From Rathayibacter sp. VKM Ac-2804 (GTDB lineage: Bacteria; Actinomycetota; Actinomycetes; Actinomycetales; Microbacteriaceae), in NCBI RefSeq assembly GCF_009866655.1, contig NZ_CP047420.1, forward strand, positions 1,550,001 through 1,614,000: a stretch of 64,000 nt of DNA, given 5' to 3'. The notes under the pieces are model-generated. The model was not told the DNA's origin. It made no database searches and saw only the letters and a program-made list of their open reading frames with translations. Positions 28,055 to 37,234 of the stretch are shown piece by piece. Numbering within the stretch: the stretch's first letter is position 1; each line of letters starts with the position of its first letter. The position numbers were made by a program, and so were the translations under genes.

Positions 28055-28249
28055 GGCATCTCCTTTGACGGATGAACGGGAGGGGGTCGGGCGAGGCCCG
28101 CGTCGGCGTCGAGTCTAGCGAGGCGGCTGCGGGGCGTCCCCCGGGCGCGGGGCGGGCCTCGGATAGACTCCGCTCCGGGATGGGGATCCGCTCCGCGGGT
28201 CCTGCGACGACGCCGTCTGCACGAACTCGAACGCGAAGGACTCCGCGCT

Positions 28250-29236
28250 GTGACCGATATCGACCACGACTCGCTCTACCTCCACCCGGACCGCAACCTC
28301 GGCATGGAGCTCGTCCGAGCCACCGAGGCGGCGGCGATCCGCGCCGTCCCCTTCATCGGCAAGGGCGACAAGAACGCCGCCGACGGCGCCGCCGTCGACG
28401 CGATGCGCACCTTCCTCGGCACCGTCAACTTCGACGGGGTCGTCGTCATCGGCGAGGGCGAGAAGGACAACGCGCCGATGCTCTACAACGGCGAGCACGT
28501 CGGCAACGGCTCGGGCCCCGCGGCGGACATCGCCGTCGACCCGATCGACGGCACCTCGCTGACCGCCGCCGGCCGGCAGAACGCGCTGTCGATGATCGCC
28601 GTCGCCGACCGCGGCGCGATGTTCGACCCGTCCGCCGTCTTCTACATGGAGAAGATCGTCACCGGGCCCGAGGGCGTCGGGATCATCGACATCGAGCGCC
28701 CCATCGGCGAGAACATCCGCGCGCTGGCGCGGGCCAAGCGCAAGCCCGTCGACGAGATGCGCATCGCGGTGCTCGACCGCCCGCGGCACGCGCAGCTGAT
28801 CGACGACATCCGCGCGGCGGGTGCCGGGACGCGGCTGCTGCTCGACGGCGACGTGGCGGGCGGCATCAACGCCGCTCGGCACGACTCCCGGGTCGACATG
28901 TGCGTCGGCACCGGAGGCACGCCCGAGGGCATCATCACCGCGTGCGCCATCCGCGCGCTCGGCGGCGTGATCCAGGGCATCCTCCGCCCCAAGGACGACG
29001 ACGAGCGCCAGCGCGCGATCGACGCCGGCCACGACCTCGACCGGGTGCTGCACGCGAACGACCTGGTCCGCAGCGACAACACCTACTTCGTCGCCACCGG
29101 CGTCACCAACGGCGGTCTGGTGAAGGGCGTCCGCAAGGAGGGCCACATCATCACCACCGAGTCGATCGTCCTGCGCTCGCGCTCGGGCACGATCCGCCGC
29201 GTGACGGCCCAGCACCTCGCGGAGAAGTGGGTCTAG
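28250..29236 (+). CDS. glpX: Class II fructose-1,6-bisphosphatase
   Basis: Metal-dependent phosphatase making fructose 6-phosphate in gluconeogenesis. Landmarks are [17 protein letters not shown] near residue 39, [11 protein letters not shown] with acidic metal ligands, and the [10 protein letters not shown] phosphatase signature near 102. 328 residues, typical of actinobacterial GlpX, the only FBPase type in many of these bacteria. GTG start with GAAGGA upstream. A candidate -10 TAGACT at 28164-28169 would give a leader of about 75 nt. Confidence 0.96.
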   Translation: MTDIDHDSLYLHPDRNLGMELVRATEAAAIRAVPFIGKGDKNAADGAAVDAMRTFLGTVNFDGVVVIGEGEKDNAPMLYNGEHVGNGSGPAADIAVDPIDGTSLTAAGRQNALSMIAVADRGAMFDPSAVFYMEKIVTGPEGVGIIDIERPIGENIRALARAKRKPVDEMRIAVLDRPRHAQLIDDIRAAGAGTRLLLDGDVAGGINAARHDSRVDMCVGTGGTPEGIITACAIRALGGVIQGILRPKDDDERQRAIDAGHDLDRVLHANDLVRSDNTYFVATGVTNGGLVKGVRKEGHIITTESIVLRSRSGTIRRVTAQHLAEKWV

Positions 29237-29252
29237 GCAGCCGCTGACTCGT

Positions 29253-29477
29253 GCTGGTCGAGTAGCCGTGCAGCGGCGCACCCATGCTGGTCGAGTAGCC
29301 GCGGAGCGGCGTATCGAGATTCGGTGTCCCCGCGCGGGTGGATCTCGATACGCGCCCTGCGGGCGCTACTCGATCAGCATGTACGGCGCGCTCGGCCGCT
29401 GCAGGCACGGCGCGTGCGGCCGTACGACGCCGACGCGTTCCCTGCTGGTCGGGCAGCCGCGCAGCGGCGTATCGAGA
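29253..29477. repeat. Four or more copies of dispersed palindromic element A
   Basis: Copies at about 29253-29278 (half), 29287-29320, 29342-29380 (inverted) and 29442-29477, filling the gap between the convergent ends of glpX and rmuC. Nothing else is visible in 29237-29485. Confidence 0.8.
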
Positions 29478-29485
29478 CCCGGCGC

Positions 29486-30718
29486 TCAGGCCGTGCGCTC
29501 GTCCGGGCCGAGGAGCTCGACGGCCGTCAGCCGCCGCGGGGACACCGTGACGCCGTCGGCGGGCGCGATCACGCGGGACTCGTCGAGGGTGTCGAACTGG
29601 CGCGCGGTGACGAGGACGCGGGTCTCGAGCGAGCCCGCGAACGCGTTGTAGGAGTCGACCGTCCTCTCGATCGAGCGTCGGAGCCCCTCGGCGTGATCGG
29701 CGAGCGTCGCGAGGCGCGCGTAGAGGGTCTTGCCGAGGTCGAGCAGGCGCTTCGCGTCGTCGGTCAGGACGTCCTGCTGCCAGGTGTAGGCGACGGTCTT
29801 CAGCACCGACCAGAGCGTCACCGGCGAGGCGAGGGCGACCCGCTTGCGGAACGCGTACTCGAGCAGCGTCGGATCGGCGTCGAGCGCGCTCGCGAGCAGC
29901 GGCTCGCTGGGGATGAAGGCGATCACGAACTCGGGGCTCGCCGGCAGCCCGGTCCAGTAGGCGCGGCCGGCGAGGGCGTCGATGTGCCCGCGGAGGGCGC
30001 GCACGTGCGCCCGCAGCAGGCCGGCGCGGCGGGCCTCCTCCTCGGCGCCCGCCCCGGCGGGGATGGCGCTCGCCTCGAGGTACGCGTCGAACGGCACCTT
30101 CGCGTCGACGGCGATCGCCTTGCCGCCGGGCAGGCGCACCACCATGTCGGCGCGGCCCTTCCCGCCCTCGCCCTCGAGCCCGAACTGCACGTCGAAGTCG
30201 ACCCGCTGGGTCAGCCCGGCCGCCTCGACCACGTTGCGCAGCTGCGTCTCGCCCCAGGCCCCGCGGCTCGCGCTCGAGCGCAGCGCGGAGGCGAGGGTCT
30301 CGGTCGTCGACCGCAGCCGCTCGCCGGCGAGCCGCTGCCCCTCGAGCTGCTCGGTGATGGCGCCGAACTGCGCGGCGCGCTCGCTCTCGAGGCGGCGCAC
30401 CGACTCCTGCATCCCGCGCAGGCTCTCGGCGACGGGGGAGAGGGTCTGCAGGATCCGCGCGTCGTGGCGCTCGCGCTCGGCGACGACGCGCAGCTGCTCC
30501 TGCAGCTCGCGGATCTGATCGCGGGCGGAGCCGAGATGCTCGCGGTGCTGCTCGACGACGGACTCGTGCCGCTCCTCGAGCCCCTCGGCGCGGGCCTGAG
30601 CGGTGGCCAGCTCGAGGGCGAGCGCGGTGTCGGGAGTGCGGGCGCGGGCGAGCAGCACCGCGACGACGGCGGCGAGGAGCGCGCCGACGACGAGGCCGAG
30701 GACGAAGCTGAGTTCCAT
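29486..30718 (-). CDS. rmuC: DNA recombination protein RmuC
   Basis: 410 residues: an N-terminal membrane helix (VLGLVVGALLAAVVAVLLAR), a coiled coil to about residue 150, then the RmuC nuclease-like domain. The latter shows SRGAWGETQLRNVVEAAGL, DMVVRLPGGKAIAVDAKVPF (PD-(D/E)xK-type Asp and Lys) and EFVIAFIPSEPLLASAL. RmuC limits DNA inversion at short repeats and is a predicted nuclease. It borders a repeat cluster. Start ATG 30718. Confidence 0.92.
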   Translation of the reverse strand: MELSFVLGLVVGALLAAVVAVLLARARTPDTALALELATAQARAEGLEERHESVVEQHREHLGSARDQIRELQEQLRVVAERERHDARILQTLSPVAESLRGMQESVRRLESERAAQFGAITEQLEGQRLAGERLRSTTETLASALRSSASRGAWGETQLRNVVEAAGLTQRVDFDVQFGLEGEGGKGRADMVVRLPGGKAIAVDAKVPFDAYLEASAIPAGAGAEEEARRAGLLRAHVRALRGHIDALAGRAYWTGLPASPEFVIAFIPSEPLLASALDADPTLLEYAFRKRVALASPVTLWSVLKTVAYTWQQDVLTDDAKRLLDLGKTLYARLATLADHAEGLRRSIERTVDSYNAFAGSLETRVLVTARQFDTLDESRVIAPADGVTVSPRRLTAVELLGPDERTA

Positions 30719-30830
30719 GCGCCGAGGAGACCACGGACCTCCGACATCCGAGCGGCGGCGCTCCGGTAGGGCGCGTCTGACCCTCGGACGGGTGGCCGGA
30801 GCGGGAGGAGGCGGAGTCGGCGGTTGCCTC

Positions 30831-30836
30831 TAGGCT
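30831..30836 (+). promoter_or_regulatory. -10 hexamer TAGGCT of leaderless secreted-protein gene
   Basis: Ends 8 nt before ATG 30845. Confidence 0.5.
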
Positions 30837-30844
30837 TCGGGACC

Positions 30845-33046
30845 ATGGGGAATCACCGCCGTCCTTCGCGCCTGCTCACCGCCGCGCTCGCCCTCGCCGT
30901 CGGTCTCGGCACCGCTCTCGTCCCGGTCGCCGCGGCGTCCGCCGCCGACGAGACGCTGCCGTCCGCGACCGTCCTCGTCGATCCGGGAGCGGGGGAGGCT
31001 CAGGTCACCGCTGCCGACGGCTCCGTCCTCCCCGACGTCAAGGTCCAGTACGAGGCGAGCAGCACCAAGAGCTTCCGCGCCGGCTACATCTTCAGCGACG
31101 CGAACTTCTTCGACAGCGACGCCCGCTCGGCGCAGCAGATGCAGGCGCTCCTGGACGACAAGGGCCGCAACTGCTCCGGCACCCCCAACGGCGTGCCCTG
31201 CCTGAAGGCCTTCAGCCAGGTCACGCCGTCGAAGGCGGCCGACCCGATGTGCAAGGCGTACCGCGGCGGTGTCCTCGAGTCCGCGGCGTCGATCTTCGCC
31301 GGCGTCGGCGAGGCCTGCGGCATCAGCCCGCTCGTCCTCGCGGTCCTCGTGCAGAAGGAGACGAGCCTCGTCTCGACGACGAGCCCCACCGAGCGCCTCT
31401 ACAACCGCGCGACCGGCTTCAACTGCCCCGACAGCACCGGCTGCGACAACGGCTCCGCCGGCTTCTTCACCCAGGTCTACGGCGCGGCCCGCCAGTTCAA
31501 GAAGTACGCGAACCCGCCCGGATCCGGCTCGAACTTCACCGCCTACGCCGCGGGAACCACGCCGAACATCCTCTTCAACCCGGACACGTCCTGCGGCTCG
31601 TCGCCGGTCGCCATCCGCAACCAGGCCACCGCGAACCTCTACTACTACACGCCGTACCAGCCCAACAGCTACGCGCTGACGAACACGGGCAACCAGGCCT
31701 GCGCGACCTACGGCAACATCAACTTCTGGTACATCTTCAGCGACTGGAACGGCTCGCTCGCCAACGCCGGCGTCGCCCCGGCCGGCCGCGTCGACGCCCC
31801 GAGGATCTCGGGCGGCACGCTGACCGCCTCCGGCTGGGCCGTCGACCCGACGACGCAGCGCGCGCAGCTCGCCACCACCGTCACCATCACCGCGCCGGAC
31901 GGCTCCAAGACCGTCCGCACCCAGACCGCGACCGCCTCCCGCGGCGACATCCCGGGCGAGTACCCGGCCGCCGGCGGCAACCACGGCTTCTCCGCGACCG
32001 CCCCCGCCTCGGCCGCCGGCACCTACACGGTCTGCGCCAGCGCCGCCTCGGTGGACTGGAACCTCTGGACCGGCTCGGGCGACGCGAAGGCGCCCGGCAC
32101 CAAGGATCTCGGCTGCACGAGCGTGTCCAACGGCACCACCGTTCCCGTCGAGCGCATCGCCGGCACCGACCGCCAGGACACGGCCGTCCGCGTCTCGAAG
32201 GCGACCTTCACGGCGAACGTCCCCGTCGTCTACGTCGCCACCGGCTCCGCCTTCCCCGACGCGCTGAGCGCCGCGCCCGCCGCGGCCAAGCAGGGCGGCC
32301 CGCTCCTGCTCGTCGACCGCGACTCGATGTCGCAGCCGGTCCGCACCGAGCTGACCCGCCTCAAGCCCGCGAAGATCGTCGTGGTCGGCTCCACGCTGAG
32401 CGTCAGCGACGCCGTGCTGCAGGATCTCAAGCAGTACGTGCGCGGCGGAGCGACCCCCACCCGCCTCGGCGGCGTCGACCGCTACGACACCGCGAAGAAG
32501 GTCGTCCAGTACGCCTTCTCCGACGGGTCGAGCCGGGCCTGGCTGGCCACGGGCGAGAAGTTCCCGGACGCCCTGGGCGCCAGCGCGGCGGCCGGCTCGG
32601 TGGACGCTCCCGTGCTCCTGGTCAACGGGACCCTCGCGACCGCCGACGCCACGACGAAGAGCCTCGTCTCGCAGCTCGGCGTCCGCTCGCTCACGATCGC
32701 GGGCAACGCGCTCTCGGTGAGCGACGGCATCGAGCGCTCGCTCGCCGTCGCCTCGAAGACCCGCATCGCCGGCTCGGACCGCTACGACACCTCGGAGAAG
32801 CTGAACAAGGCGGCCTTCCAGCGGGCCAACACGGTCTACCTCGCGACCGGTGAGAACTTCCCGGACGCGCTCGCGGGAGCGACCGCCGCCGGCTACACCT
32901 CGAGCCCGCTCTTCGCGGTCCCGCGGGACTGCGTGCCGCAGGCGGTGCTGAACGACATCACCGCGTTCGGTGCGAAGAAGGTCGTCCTGCTCGGCGGCCC
33001 GAACACGCTGTCGGACGCGGTCGCGCGACTCACGCCCTGCGGCTGA
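30845..33046 (+). CDS. Secreted protein: eight-cysteine module plus three cell-wall-binding repeats
   Basis: 733 residues exported by a Sec signal peptide (about 1-34, ending ASAADE). A module at about 75-305 has eight cysteines (110, 119, 136, 158, 194, 200, 250, 286) and a lone Glu172 in VLVQKETSL after a helix. It ends in YYYTPYQPNSYAL and NINFWYIFSDWNG. A beta-rich linker (about 310-430) follows, then three CW_binding_2 repeats beginning ERIAGTDRQDTA, RLGGVDRYDTA and RIAGSDRYDTS (about 435-733). CW_binding_2 repeats attach proteins to cell-wall polymers. The module looks like an uncharacterised, possibly lysozyme-like, enzyme. Confidence 0.85.
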   Translation: MGNHRRPSRLLTAALALAVGLGTALVPVAAASAADETLPSATVLVDPGAGEAQVTAADGSVLPDVKVQYEASSTKSFRAGYIFSDANFFDSDARSAQQMQALLDDKGRNCSGTPNGVPCLKAFSQVTPSKAADPMCKAYRGGVLESAASIFAGVGEACGISPLVLAVLVQKETSLVSTTSPTERLYNRATGFNCPDSTGCDNGSAGFFTQVYGAARQFKKYANPPGSGSNFTAYAAGTTPNILFNPDTSCGSSPVAIRNQATANLYYYTPYQPNSYALTNTGNQACATYGNINFWYIFSDWNGSLANAGVAPAGRVDAPRISGGTLTASGWAVDPTTQRAQLATTVTITAPDGSKTVRTQTATASRGDIPGEYPAAGGNHGFSATAPASAAGTYTVCASAASVDWNLWTGSGDAKAPGTKDLGCTSVSNGTTVPVERIAGTDRQDTAVRVSKATFTANVPVVYVATGSAFPDALSAAPAAAKQGGPLLLVDRDSMSQPVRTELTRLKPAKIVVVGSTLSVSDAVLQDLKQYVRGGATPTRLGGVDRYDTAKKVVQYAFSDGSSRAWLATGEKFPDALGASAAAGSVDAPVLLVNGTLATADATTKSLVSQLGVRSLTIAGNALSVSDGIERSLAVASKTRIAGSDRYDTSEKLNKAAFQRANTVYLATGENFPDALAGATAAGYTSSPLFAVPRDCVPQAVLNDITAFGAKKVVLLGGPNTLSDAVARLTPCG

Positions 33047-33065
33047 TCGGCTCCGGCACGGCCGC

Positions 33066-33071
33066 TAGCGT
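33066..33071 (+). promoter_or_regulatory. -10 hexamer TAGCGT of leaderless module-paralogue gene
   Basis: Ends 6 nt before ATG 33078. The intervening GGAGGG could instead serve as a very close Shine-Dalgarno. Confidence 0.45.
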
Positions 33072-33077
33072 GGAGGG

Positions 33078-33977
33078 ATGAGCCCGGCCGATCCCTCCCC
33101 GGCTGCCGCCGCCGCCCCGTCCGTCGTGCGACGTCGACGGGGAGGGGCGGCGGCCCTCGGAGCCCTCGGGGTCGTGCTGCTGCTCACCGGCGCGACGGAC
33201 CTCGGGGCAGCGGCCGCCCCCGCGACCGAGGTGCCGAGCATCCGGATGTGGACCGACCTGGCCGGCGGCGTGGACGGGTCGGGCTTCGATCCCGGCGACA
33301 TCGTCTCGGACGAGCTCTTCTTCGACGGCGACGCCCTCGGCCCGCTGACGATCCAGGCGTTCCTCAATGCGCGGGTGCCCTCCTGCGCGGGGACCGACGT
33401 GCCGTGCCTGCGCGACTACGCCGAGGACACCGGCGACGTGGCCGCCGACGAGCAGTGCGCCGCCTACACCGGCGATGAGGACAGCTCCGCCGCGGAGATC
33501 ATCGCCTTCGTCGCGGGCGCCTGCGATGTCAGCCCCGCCGTGCTGCTGACGCTGCTGCAGAAGGAGCAGTCGCTCGTCACCGACAGCGCGCCGAGCGAGC
33601 GCCAGTTCCGCAGCGCCACCGGCTACGGCTGCCCGGACACGGCCGACTGCGACACCGACTACTTCGGCTTCTTCGGCCAGGTCTACGGCGCGGCCTGGCA
33701 GTTCCAGCGCTACCGGAACCCGGAGAGCAGCTTCGACTGGTACCCGGTGGGCGAGACCAGTGCGATCCAGTACTCGCCCGACGCCGCCTGCGGGACGGCT
33801 CCGGTGCGGATCGAGAACGCGGCGACGGCGGGGCTCTACTACTACACGCCCTACCAGCCGAACGCGGCGGCGATGAGCGACCTCTACGGCTCGGGCGACG
33901 CGTGCTCGGCCTACGGCAACCGCAATTTCTGGCGCATCTTCAGCAACTGGTTCGGCGACCCGCGCGCGGGGGAGTGA
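33078..33977 (+). CDS. Secreted or membrane-anchored eight-cysteine module paralogue
   Basis: 299 residues: a basic N-terminus and hydrophobic segment (GAAALGALGVVLLLTGAT, about 23-40) that is either a signal peptide or an anchor. It is followed by the same module as the upstream gene without wall-binding repeats. The eight cysteines (103, 110, 127, 149, 185, 191, 238, 276) keep the spacing of the neighbour, and Glu163 in LLQKEQSL is 14 residues after the fourth cysteine in both. Probably a tandem duplicate; the function is unknown. Similar proteins in actinobacteria are sometimes annotated hemagglutinin. Confidence 0.8.
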   Translation: MSPADPSPAAAAAPSVVRRRRGGAAALGALGVVLLLTGATDLGAAAAPATEVPSIRMWTDLAGGVDGSGFDPGDIVSDELFFDGDALGPLTIQAFLNARVPSCAGTDVPCLRDYAEDTGDVAADEQCAAYTGDEDSSAAEIIAFVAGACDVSPAVLLTLLQKEQSLVTDSAPSERQFRSATGYGCPDTADCDTDYFGFFGQVYGAAWQFQRYRNPESSFDWYPVGETSAIQYSPDAACGTAPVRIENAATAGLYYYTPYQPNAAAMSDLYGSGDACSAYGNRNFWRIFSNWFGDPRAGE

Positions 33978-34009
33978 GCGCGCAGGCTCCCGGATCGCCG
34001 CCCCGGGCG

Positions 34010-34597
34010 TCAGGCGGCGACCGGCGCCTTCGGCCGCAGGCGCTTGACCGACACTCCGGCCAGCTCACCGAGCTCGGCCAGGCTCCCGGCTCCGTGCCGG
34101 CGGGCGGCGTGCACGACGATCGCGGCGCAGGCCTCGGCGTCGGCCGATGCGTCGTGGTGGCGGAAGTCGTCGTAGCCGGCGGCGAAGGCGACGGACGGCA
34201 GGCGGTAGGACTCGAGCTCGTAGGTCTTGCGGGCGAGCTGGAGGGAGCAGAGGTAGTCGTAGGCGGGGAGCTCGAGCGCCGTCGCGGCGCAGGCGGCGCG
34301 GATCACGCTCATGTCGAAGCCGGCGTTGTGCGCGACGAAGACGTCCTGGCCGGCGAAGGTGACCAGGTCGTCGAACTGCTCGACCCAGGAGGCGGCCGCG
34401 TGCACGTCGTGCTTGCGGATGCCGTGGATGCGGGTGTTCCACTCGAGGAAGTCGTCGTAGCCGTACGGCGGGCGGATGAGCCAGCCCGCGCGGTCCACGA
34501 CGCGGCCGTCGCGGACCTTCACGAGCCCGACCGAGCAGGCGGAGGCTCCGTGCGAGTTGGCGGTCTCGAAGTCGATGGCGGTGAAGTCGATGGGCAC
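34010..34597 (-). CDS. DEDDh 3'-5' exonuclease (DNA polymerase III epsilon-like)
   Basis: 195 residues of a DnaQ-type exonuclease. The catalytic acidic residues are in AIDFETAN (Asp9, Glu11), the ExoII Asp in FVAHNAGFDMSVI, and the DEDDh ExoIII site in HHDASADAEACA. Freestanding proteins of this size proofread or process RNA/DNA ends; which is not known. GTG 34597 with GAGGG upstream. It converges on the module paralogue. Confidence 0.88.
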   Translation of the reverse strand: MPIDFTAIDFETANSHGASACSVGLVKVRDGRVVDRAGWLIRPPYGYDDFLEWNTRIHGIRKHDVHAAASWVEQFDDLVTFAGQDVFVAHNAGFDMSVIRAACAATALELPAYDYLCSLQLARKTYELESYRLPSVAFAAGYDDFRHHDASADAEACAAIVVHAARRHGAGSLAELGELAGVSVKRLRPKAPVAA

Positions 34598-34664
34598 GCC
34601 CTCACCCTCTCACGCACCTCCGACGCCGCCCGGACCGGCACGCGGCGCCCCCGCGACCACGCCG

Positions 34665-34670
34665 TAGGAT
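34665..34670 (+). promoter_or_regulatory. -10 hexamer TAGGAT of leaderless ychF
   Basis: Ends 8 nt before GTG 34679 but only 2 nt before the alternative ATG 34673, which would not leave room for a TSS; favours GTG 34679. Confidence 0.55.
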
Positions 34671-34678
34671 GGATGCCC

Positions 34679-35752
34679 GTGGCTCTCACTATCGCAATCG
34701 TCGGACTCCCCAACGTCGGCAAGTCGACGCTCTTCAACGCGCTGACCAAGAACACGGTGCTCGCCGCGAACTACCCGTTCGCGACGATCGAGCCCAACGT
34801 CGGGGTCGTGAACCTGCCCGACTCCCGCCTCGAGGTGCTCGCCGGCATCTTCGGCTCGGAGCGCATCCTCCCCGCGCCCGTCTCCTTCGTCGACATCGCC
34901 GGCATCGTCCACGGCGCCTCGGAGGGTGAGGGCCTGGGCAACAAGTTCCTCGCCAACATCCGCGAGGCCGACGCCATCGCCCAGGTCATCCGCGGCTTCG
35001 AGGACGCCGACGTCGTGCACGTCGACGGCAAGGTCGACGCCGCGAGCGACATGGAGACGATCAACACCGAGCTCGTCCTCGCCGACCTGCAGACCCTCGA
35101 GAAGGCCGAGGCGCGCTACGAGAAGGAGCTCAAGGGGAAGAAGATCGAGCCGATCGTGCTCGAGACGGCGAAGAAGGCGCGCGAGTTCCTCGACACCGGC
35201 AAGCCGCTCTCGGCGTCCTCGATCGAGCTCGAGCCGATCCGCGAGCTGGGCCTGCTCACCGCGAAGCCCTTCATCTACGTCTTCAACGTCGACGAGGCCG
35301 TGCTGACCGACGAGGCGCGCAAGGCCGAGCTGGCCGCGCTGGTCGCCCCCGCGCACGCGATCTTCCTCGACGCCAAGATCGAGTCCGAGCTGATCGACCT
35401 CGACGAGGCCGACGCCGCCGAGATGCTCGAGTCCACCGGCCAGACCGAGTCCGGCCTCAACCAGCTCGCGAGCATCGGCTTCGACACCCTCGGCCTGCAG
35501 ACCTACCTGACGGCGGGCCCGAAGGAGACGCGCGCCTGGACGATCGGCAAGGGCTGGACCGCCCCGCAGGCGGCCGGCGTGATCCACACCGACTTCCAGA
35601 AGGGCTTCATCAAGGCCGAGATCATCTCGTTCGACGACCTCGTCGAGACCGGCTCCATCGCCGAGGCCCGCGCCAAGGGCAAGGCCCGCATCGAGGGCAA
35701 GGACTACGTGATGCAGGACGGCGACGTCGTGGAGTTCCGCTTCAACGTGTGA
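34679..35752 (+). CDS. ychF: Ribosome-associated ATPase YchF/OLA1
   Basis: An Obg-family P-loop protein that prefers ATP over GTP and associates with ribosomes. Walker A is GLPNVGKST, switch/G3 is DIAGIVHGASEGEGLGNKF and the altered G4 is FNVDE, typical of YchF. The C-terminal TGS domain ends in MQDGDVVEFRFNV. Starting at GTG 34679 gives 357 residues and the family N-terminus VALTIAIVGLPN; the ATG two codons earlier is excluded by the -10. Confidence 0.95.
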   Translation: MALTIAIVGLPNVGKSTLFNALTKNTVLAANYPFATIEPNVGVVNLPDSRLEVLAGIFGSERILPAPVSFVDIAGIVHGASEGEGLGNKFLANIREADAIAQVIRGFEDADVVHVDGKVDAASDMETINTELVLADLQTLEKAEARYEKELKGKKIEPIVLETAKKAREFLDTGKPLSASSIELEPIRELGLLTAKPFIYVFNVDEAVLTDEARKAELAALVAPAHAIFLDAKIESELIDLDEADAAEMLESTGQTESGLNQLASIGFDTLGLQTYLTAGPKETRAWTIGKGWTAPQAAGVIHTDFQKGFIKAEIISFDDLVETGSIAEARAKGKARIEGKDYVMQDGDVVEFRFNV

Positions 35753-35763
35753 CGGTCCGCCGG

Positions 35764-35823
35764 GTTCCGGCTCGCGGAACGGCCTCCGGCTCGCAGGATC
35801 CCCACGATCCGGCGAGCCGGAGG
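35764..35823. repeat. Dispersed palindrome C, second copy, plus small hairpin
   Basis: Arms CCTCCGGCTCG (35783-35793) and CGAGCCGGAGG (35813-35823) with inner GGATC/GATCC, preceded by a short GTTCC/GGAAC hairpin at 35764-35780. Lies between the convergent ends of ychF and the next gene. Confidence 0.8.
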
Positions 35824-35867
35824 TGATTCCGCGCGCCCGAGGGCCGCGTCGGCCGACGTGCCGAGCC

Positions 35868-36977
35868 TCAGTTGAGGACGTCGCCGATGATCCAGCTGGA
35901 GAGGCCGACCAGCGTGCAGACGCCGACGACGACCCAGGCGACCGTCCGGCGGGTCGAACGGGCGACGGCCTCCGAGGTGCGCGGGGTCGGCCGCAGCGGC
36001 GCGACGTAGGCGGGTGGCGCCTCGGTGGCCCCCGGGACCAGCCGGGGGAGCGTCACCGGCCGGCCGTCGACCCAGTCCGCCGGCAGCTCGGCGGCGCGCG
36101 CCGCCTGGAGGGTCAGCTCGGCCTTCAGGGGCGAGCCCTGGAGCGAGCAGTAGGCGACGGCGGTGAGGCCGAGGCCGGCCAGGTGGCGGAGGGTGGGCGC
36201 GAACTGCTCGGACGTCGCGGTGGTCAGCTCGCCCACGCGGTCGCCGTCGAGGCGCACCTCCACGAGACCGCCGTCGAGGTGGAGCGTCACGAGGAGGAGG
36301 CCGCGGCCGCCCTGGGGGACCACGCCGGCCAGGCGGACGAAGTGCTCGTCCTCGCGCTGCACCTGCAGGGCGCGACCCCACGGCAGGATCGAGTAGCGCT
36401 CCTGAGGCGGCGCGTTGAGCGGCACGAGGAGCTCGGGGGCGACAAGGGCGACCTTCACCGAGGCGCGCAGGCCCTCCTCCGTCCGCTCGGCGCGCAGCCG
36501 GGCGGACGTCGTGGGGGCGGCGCGACCGGCGACGACGCGGGAGAGGCCGGTGAGCGCGGGGGCGCGGCGGTAGGCGTCGGGGAGATAGCCGATCACGCGG
36601 CCGCCGGCACGGACGGAGACGGCGGGAGTGCCGGTGGGGTGGTCGGGCTCGGGGACGAGGACGACGTCGAGGATCCGGTCGGAGATCTCGCCGACGCGCA
36701 GCGGGCGGCCGACGACGGCGGCGATCTCCTCGATCCGCTCCGCCTCGTCCGTGGCGTCGACGGTGGGGGTCCCGGCGGAGTTCGGGAGGCGGTACTCGAC
36801 GTGCTCGGGGGCGGTGTCCGGGAGCCTGCGCTGCTCCTGCTCGTCCGGGTCGCCGGGCGCCGAGTCCTCCGCGGAGCGGCGGGCGTCGGTCCAGGCGGTG
36901 CCGTCCCACCAGCGCATCGACCCCGGGCGGGCGTCATCGCGGTACCAGCCCGCAGGTGCGGCGCGTTCGTCGTCCAC
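35868..36977 (-). CDS. DUF2510-containing membrane-anchored protein with HIRAN-like repeats (unknown function)
   Basis: 369 residues. The N-terminal DUF2510 zipper reads GWYRDDARPGSMRWWDGTAW. The middle has two similar beta domains (about 85-180 and 195-300) with VIGYLPDAYRR and RVGELTTATSEQF, which faintly resemble HIRAN domains. A C-terminal membrane helix VAWVVVGVCTLVGLSSWIIG puts most of the protein in the cytoplasm, if DUF2510 follows its usual topology. GTG 36977 starts just before DUF2510. HIRAN similarity is a guess. Confidence 0.6.
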   Translation of the reverse strand: MDDERAAPAGWYRDDARPGSMRWWDGTAWTDARRSAEDSAPGDPDEQEQRRLPDTAPEHVEYRLPNSAGTPTVDATDEAERIEEIAAVVGRPLRVGEISDRILDVVLVPEPDHPTGTPAVSVRAGGRVIGYLPDAYRRAPALTGLSRVVAGRAAPTTSARLRAERTEEGLRASVKVALVAPELLVPLNAPPQERYSILPWGRALQVQREDEHFVRLAGVVPQGGRGLLLVTLHLDGGLVEVRLDGDRVGELTTATSEQFAPTLRHLAGLGLTAVAYCSLQGSPLKAELTLQAARAAELPADWVDGRPVTLPRLVPGATEAPPAYVAPLRPTPRTSEAVARSTRRTVAWVVVGVCTLVGLSSWIIGDVLN

Positions 36978-37060
36978 CGGGTCCCCGTTCTCTCGGCCCG
37001 TCGAGTCTACGAGGGGCCCGCGGCGTCCCTCCGCTCGGCGGGGGAGGCCCCGACTCCGCA

Positions 37061-37180
37061 GAAGCCGCGGTAGTCGCGCTCGACTACCGCGACTCTCGGG
37101 GAGTGGAGCGAGGCCGGGAGGCAGAGGCACCTCCGAGTCCGCGGAAGTCGCGGTACTCGCGCTCGACTACCGCGACTTCT
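37061..37180. repeat. Tandem pair of palindrome D (CGGTAGTCGCGCTCGACTACCG)
   Basis: Two units of about 37 bp, at 37061-37097 and 37144-37180, 83 bp apart. Each pairs GTCGCGGTA arms with TACCGCGAC around a GTCGCGCTCGAC-like centre. They occupy the gap upstream of the DUF2510 gene; nothing else is visible there. Confidence 0.75.
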
Positions 37181-37234
37181 GAGGAGTGGGGCGAGGCGGT
37201 GAAGTGCCGGGTGACGCGGTGGCGGTCGGGGCGT

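Noticed and set aside
29253..29477. Regularly spaced repeats resembling a CRISPR array
   Set aside because: Copies are in mixed orientation, with unequal spacing and imperfect ends, and there are no cas genes; they belong to palindromic element A.
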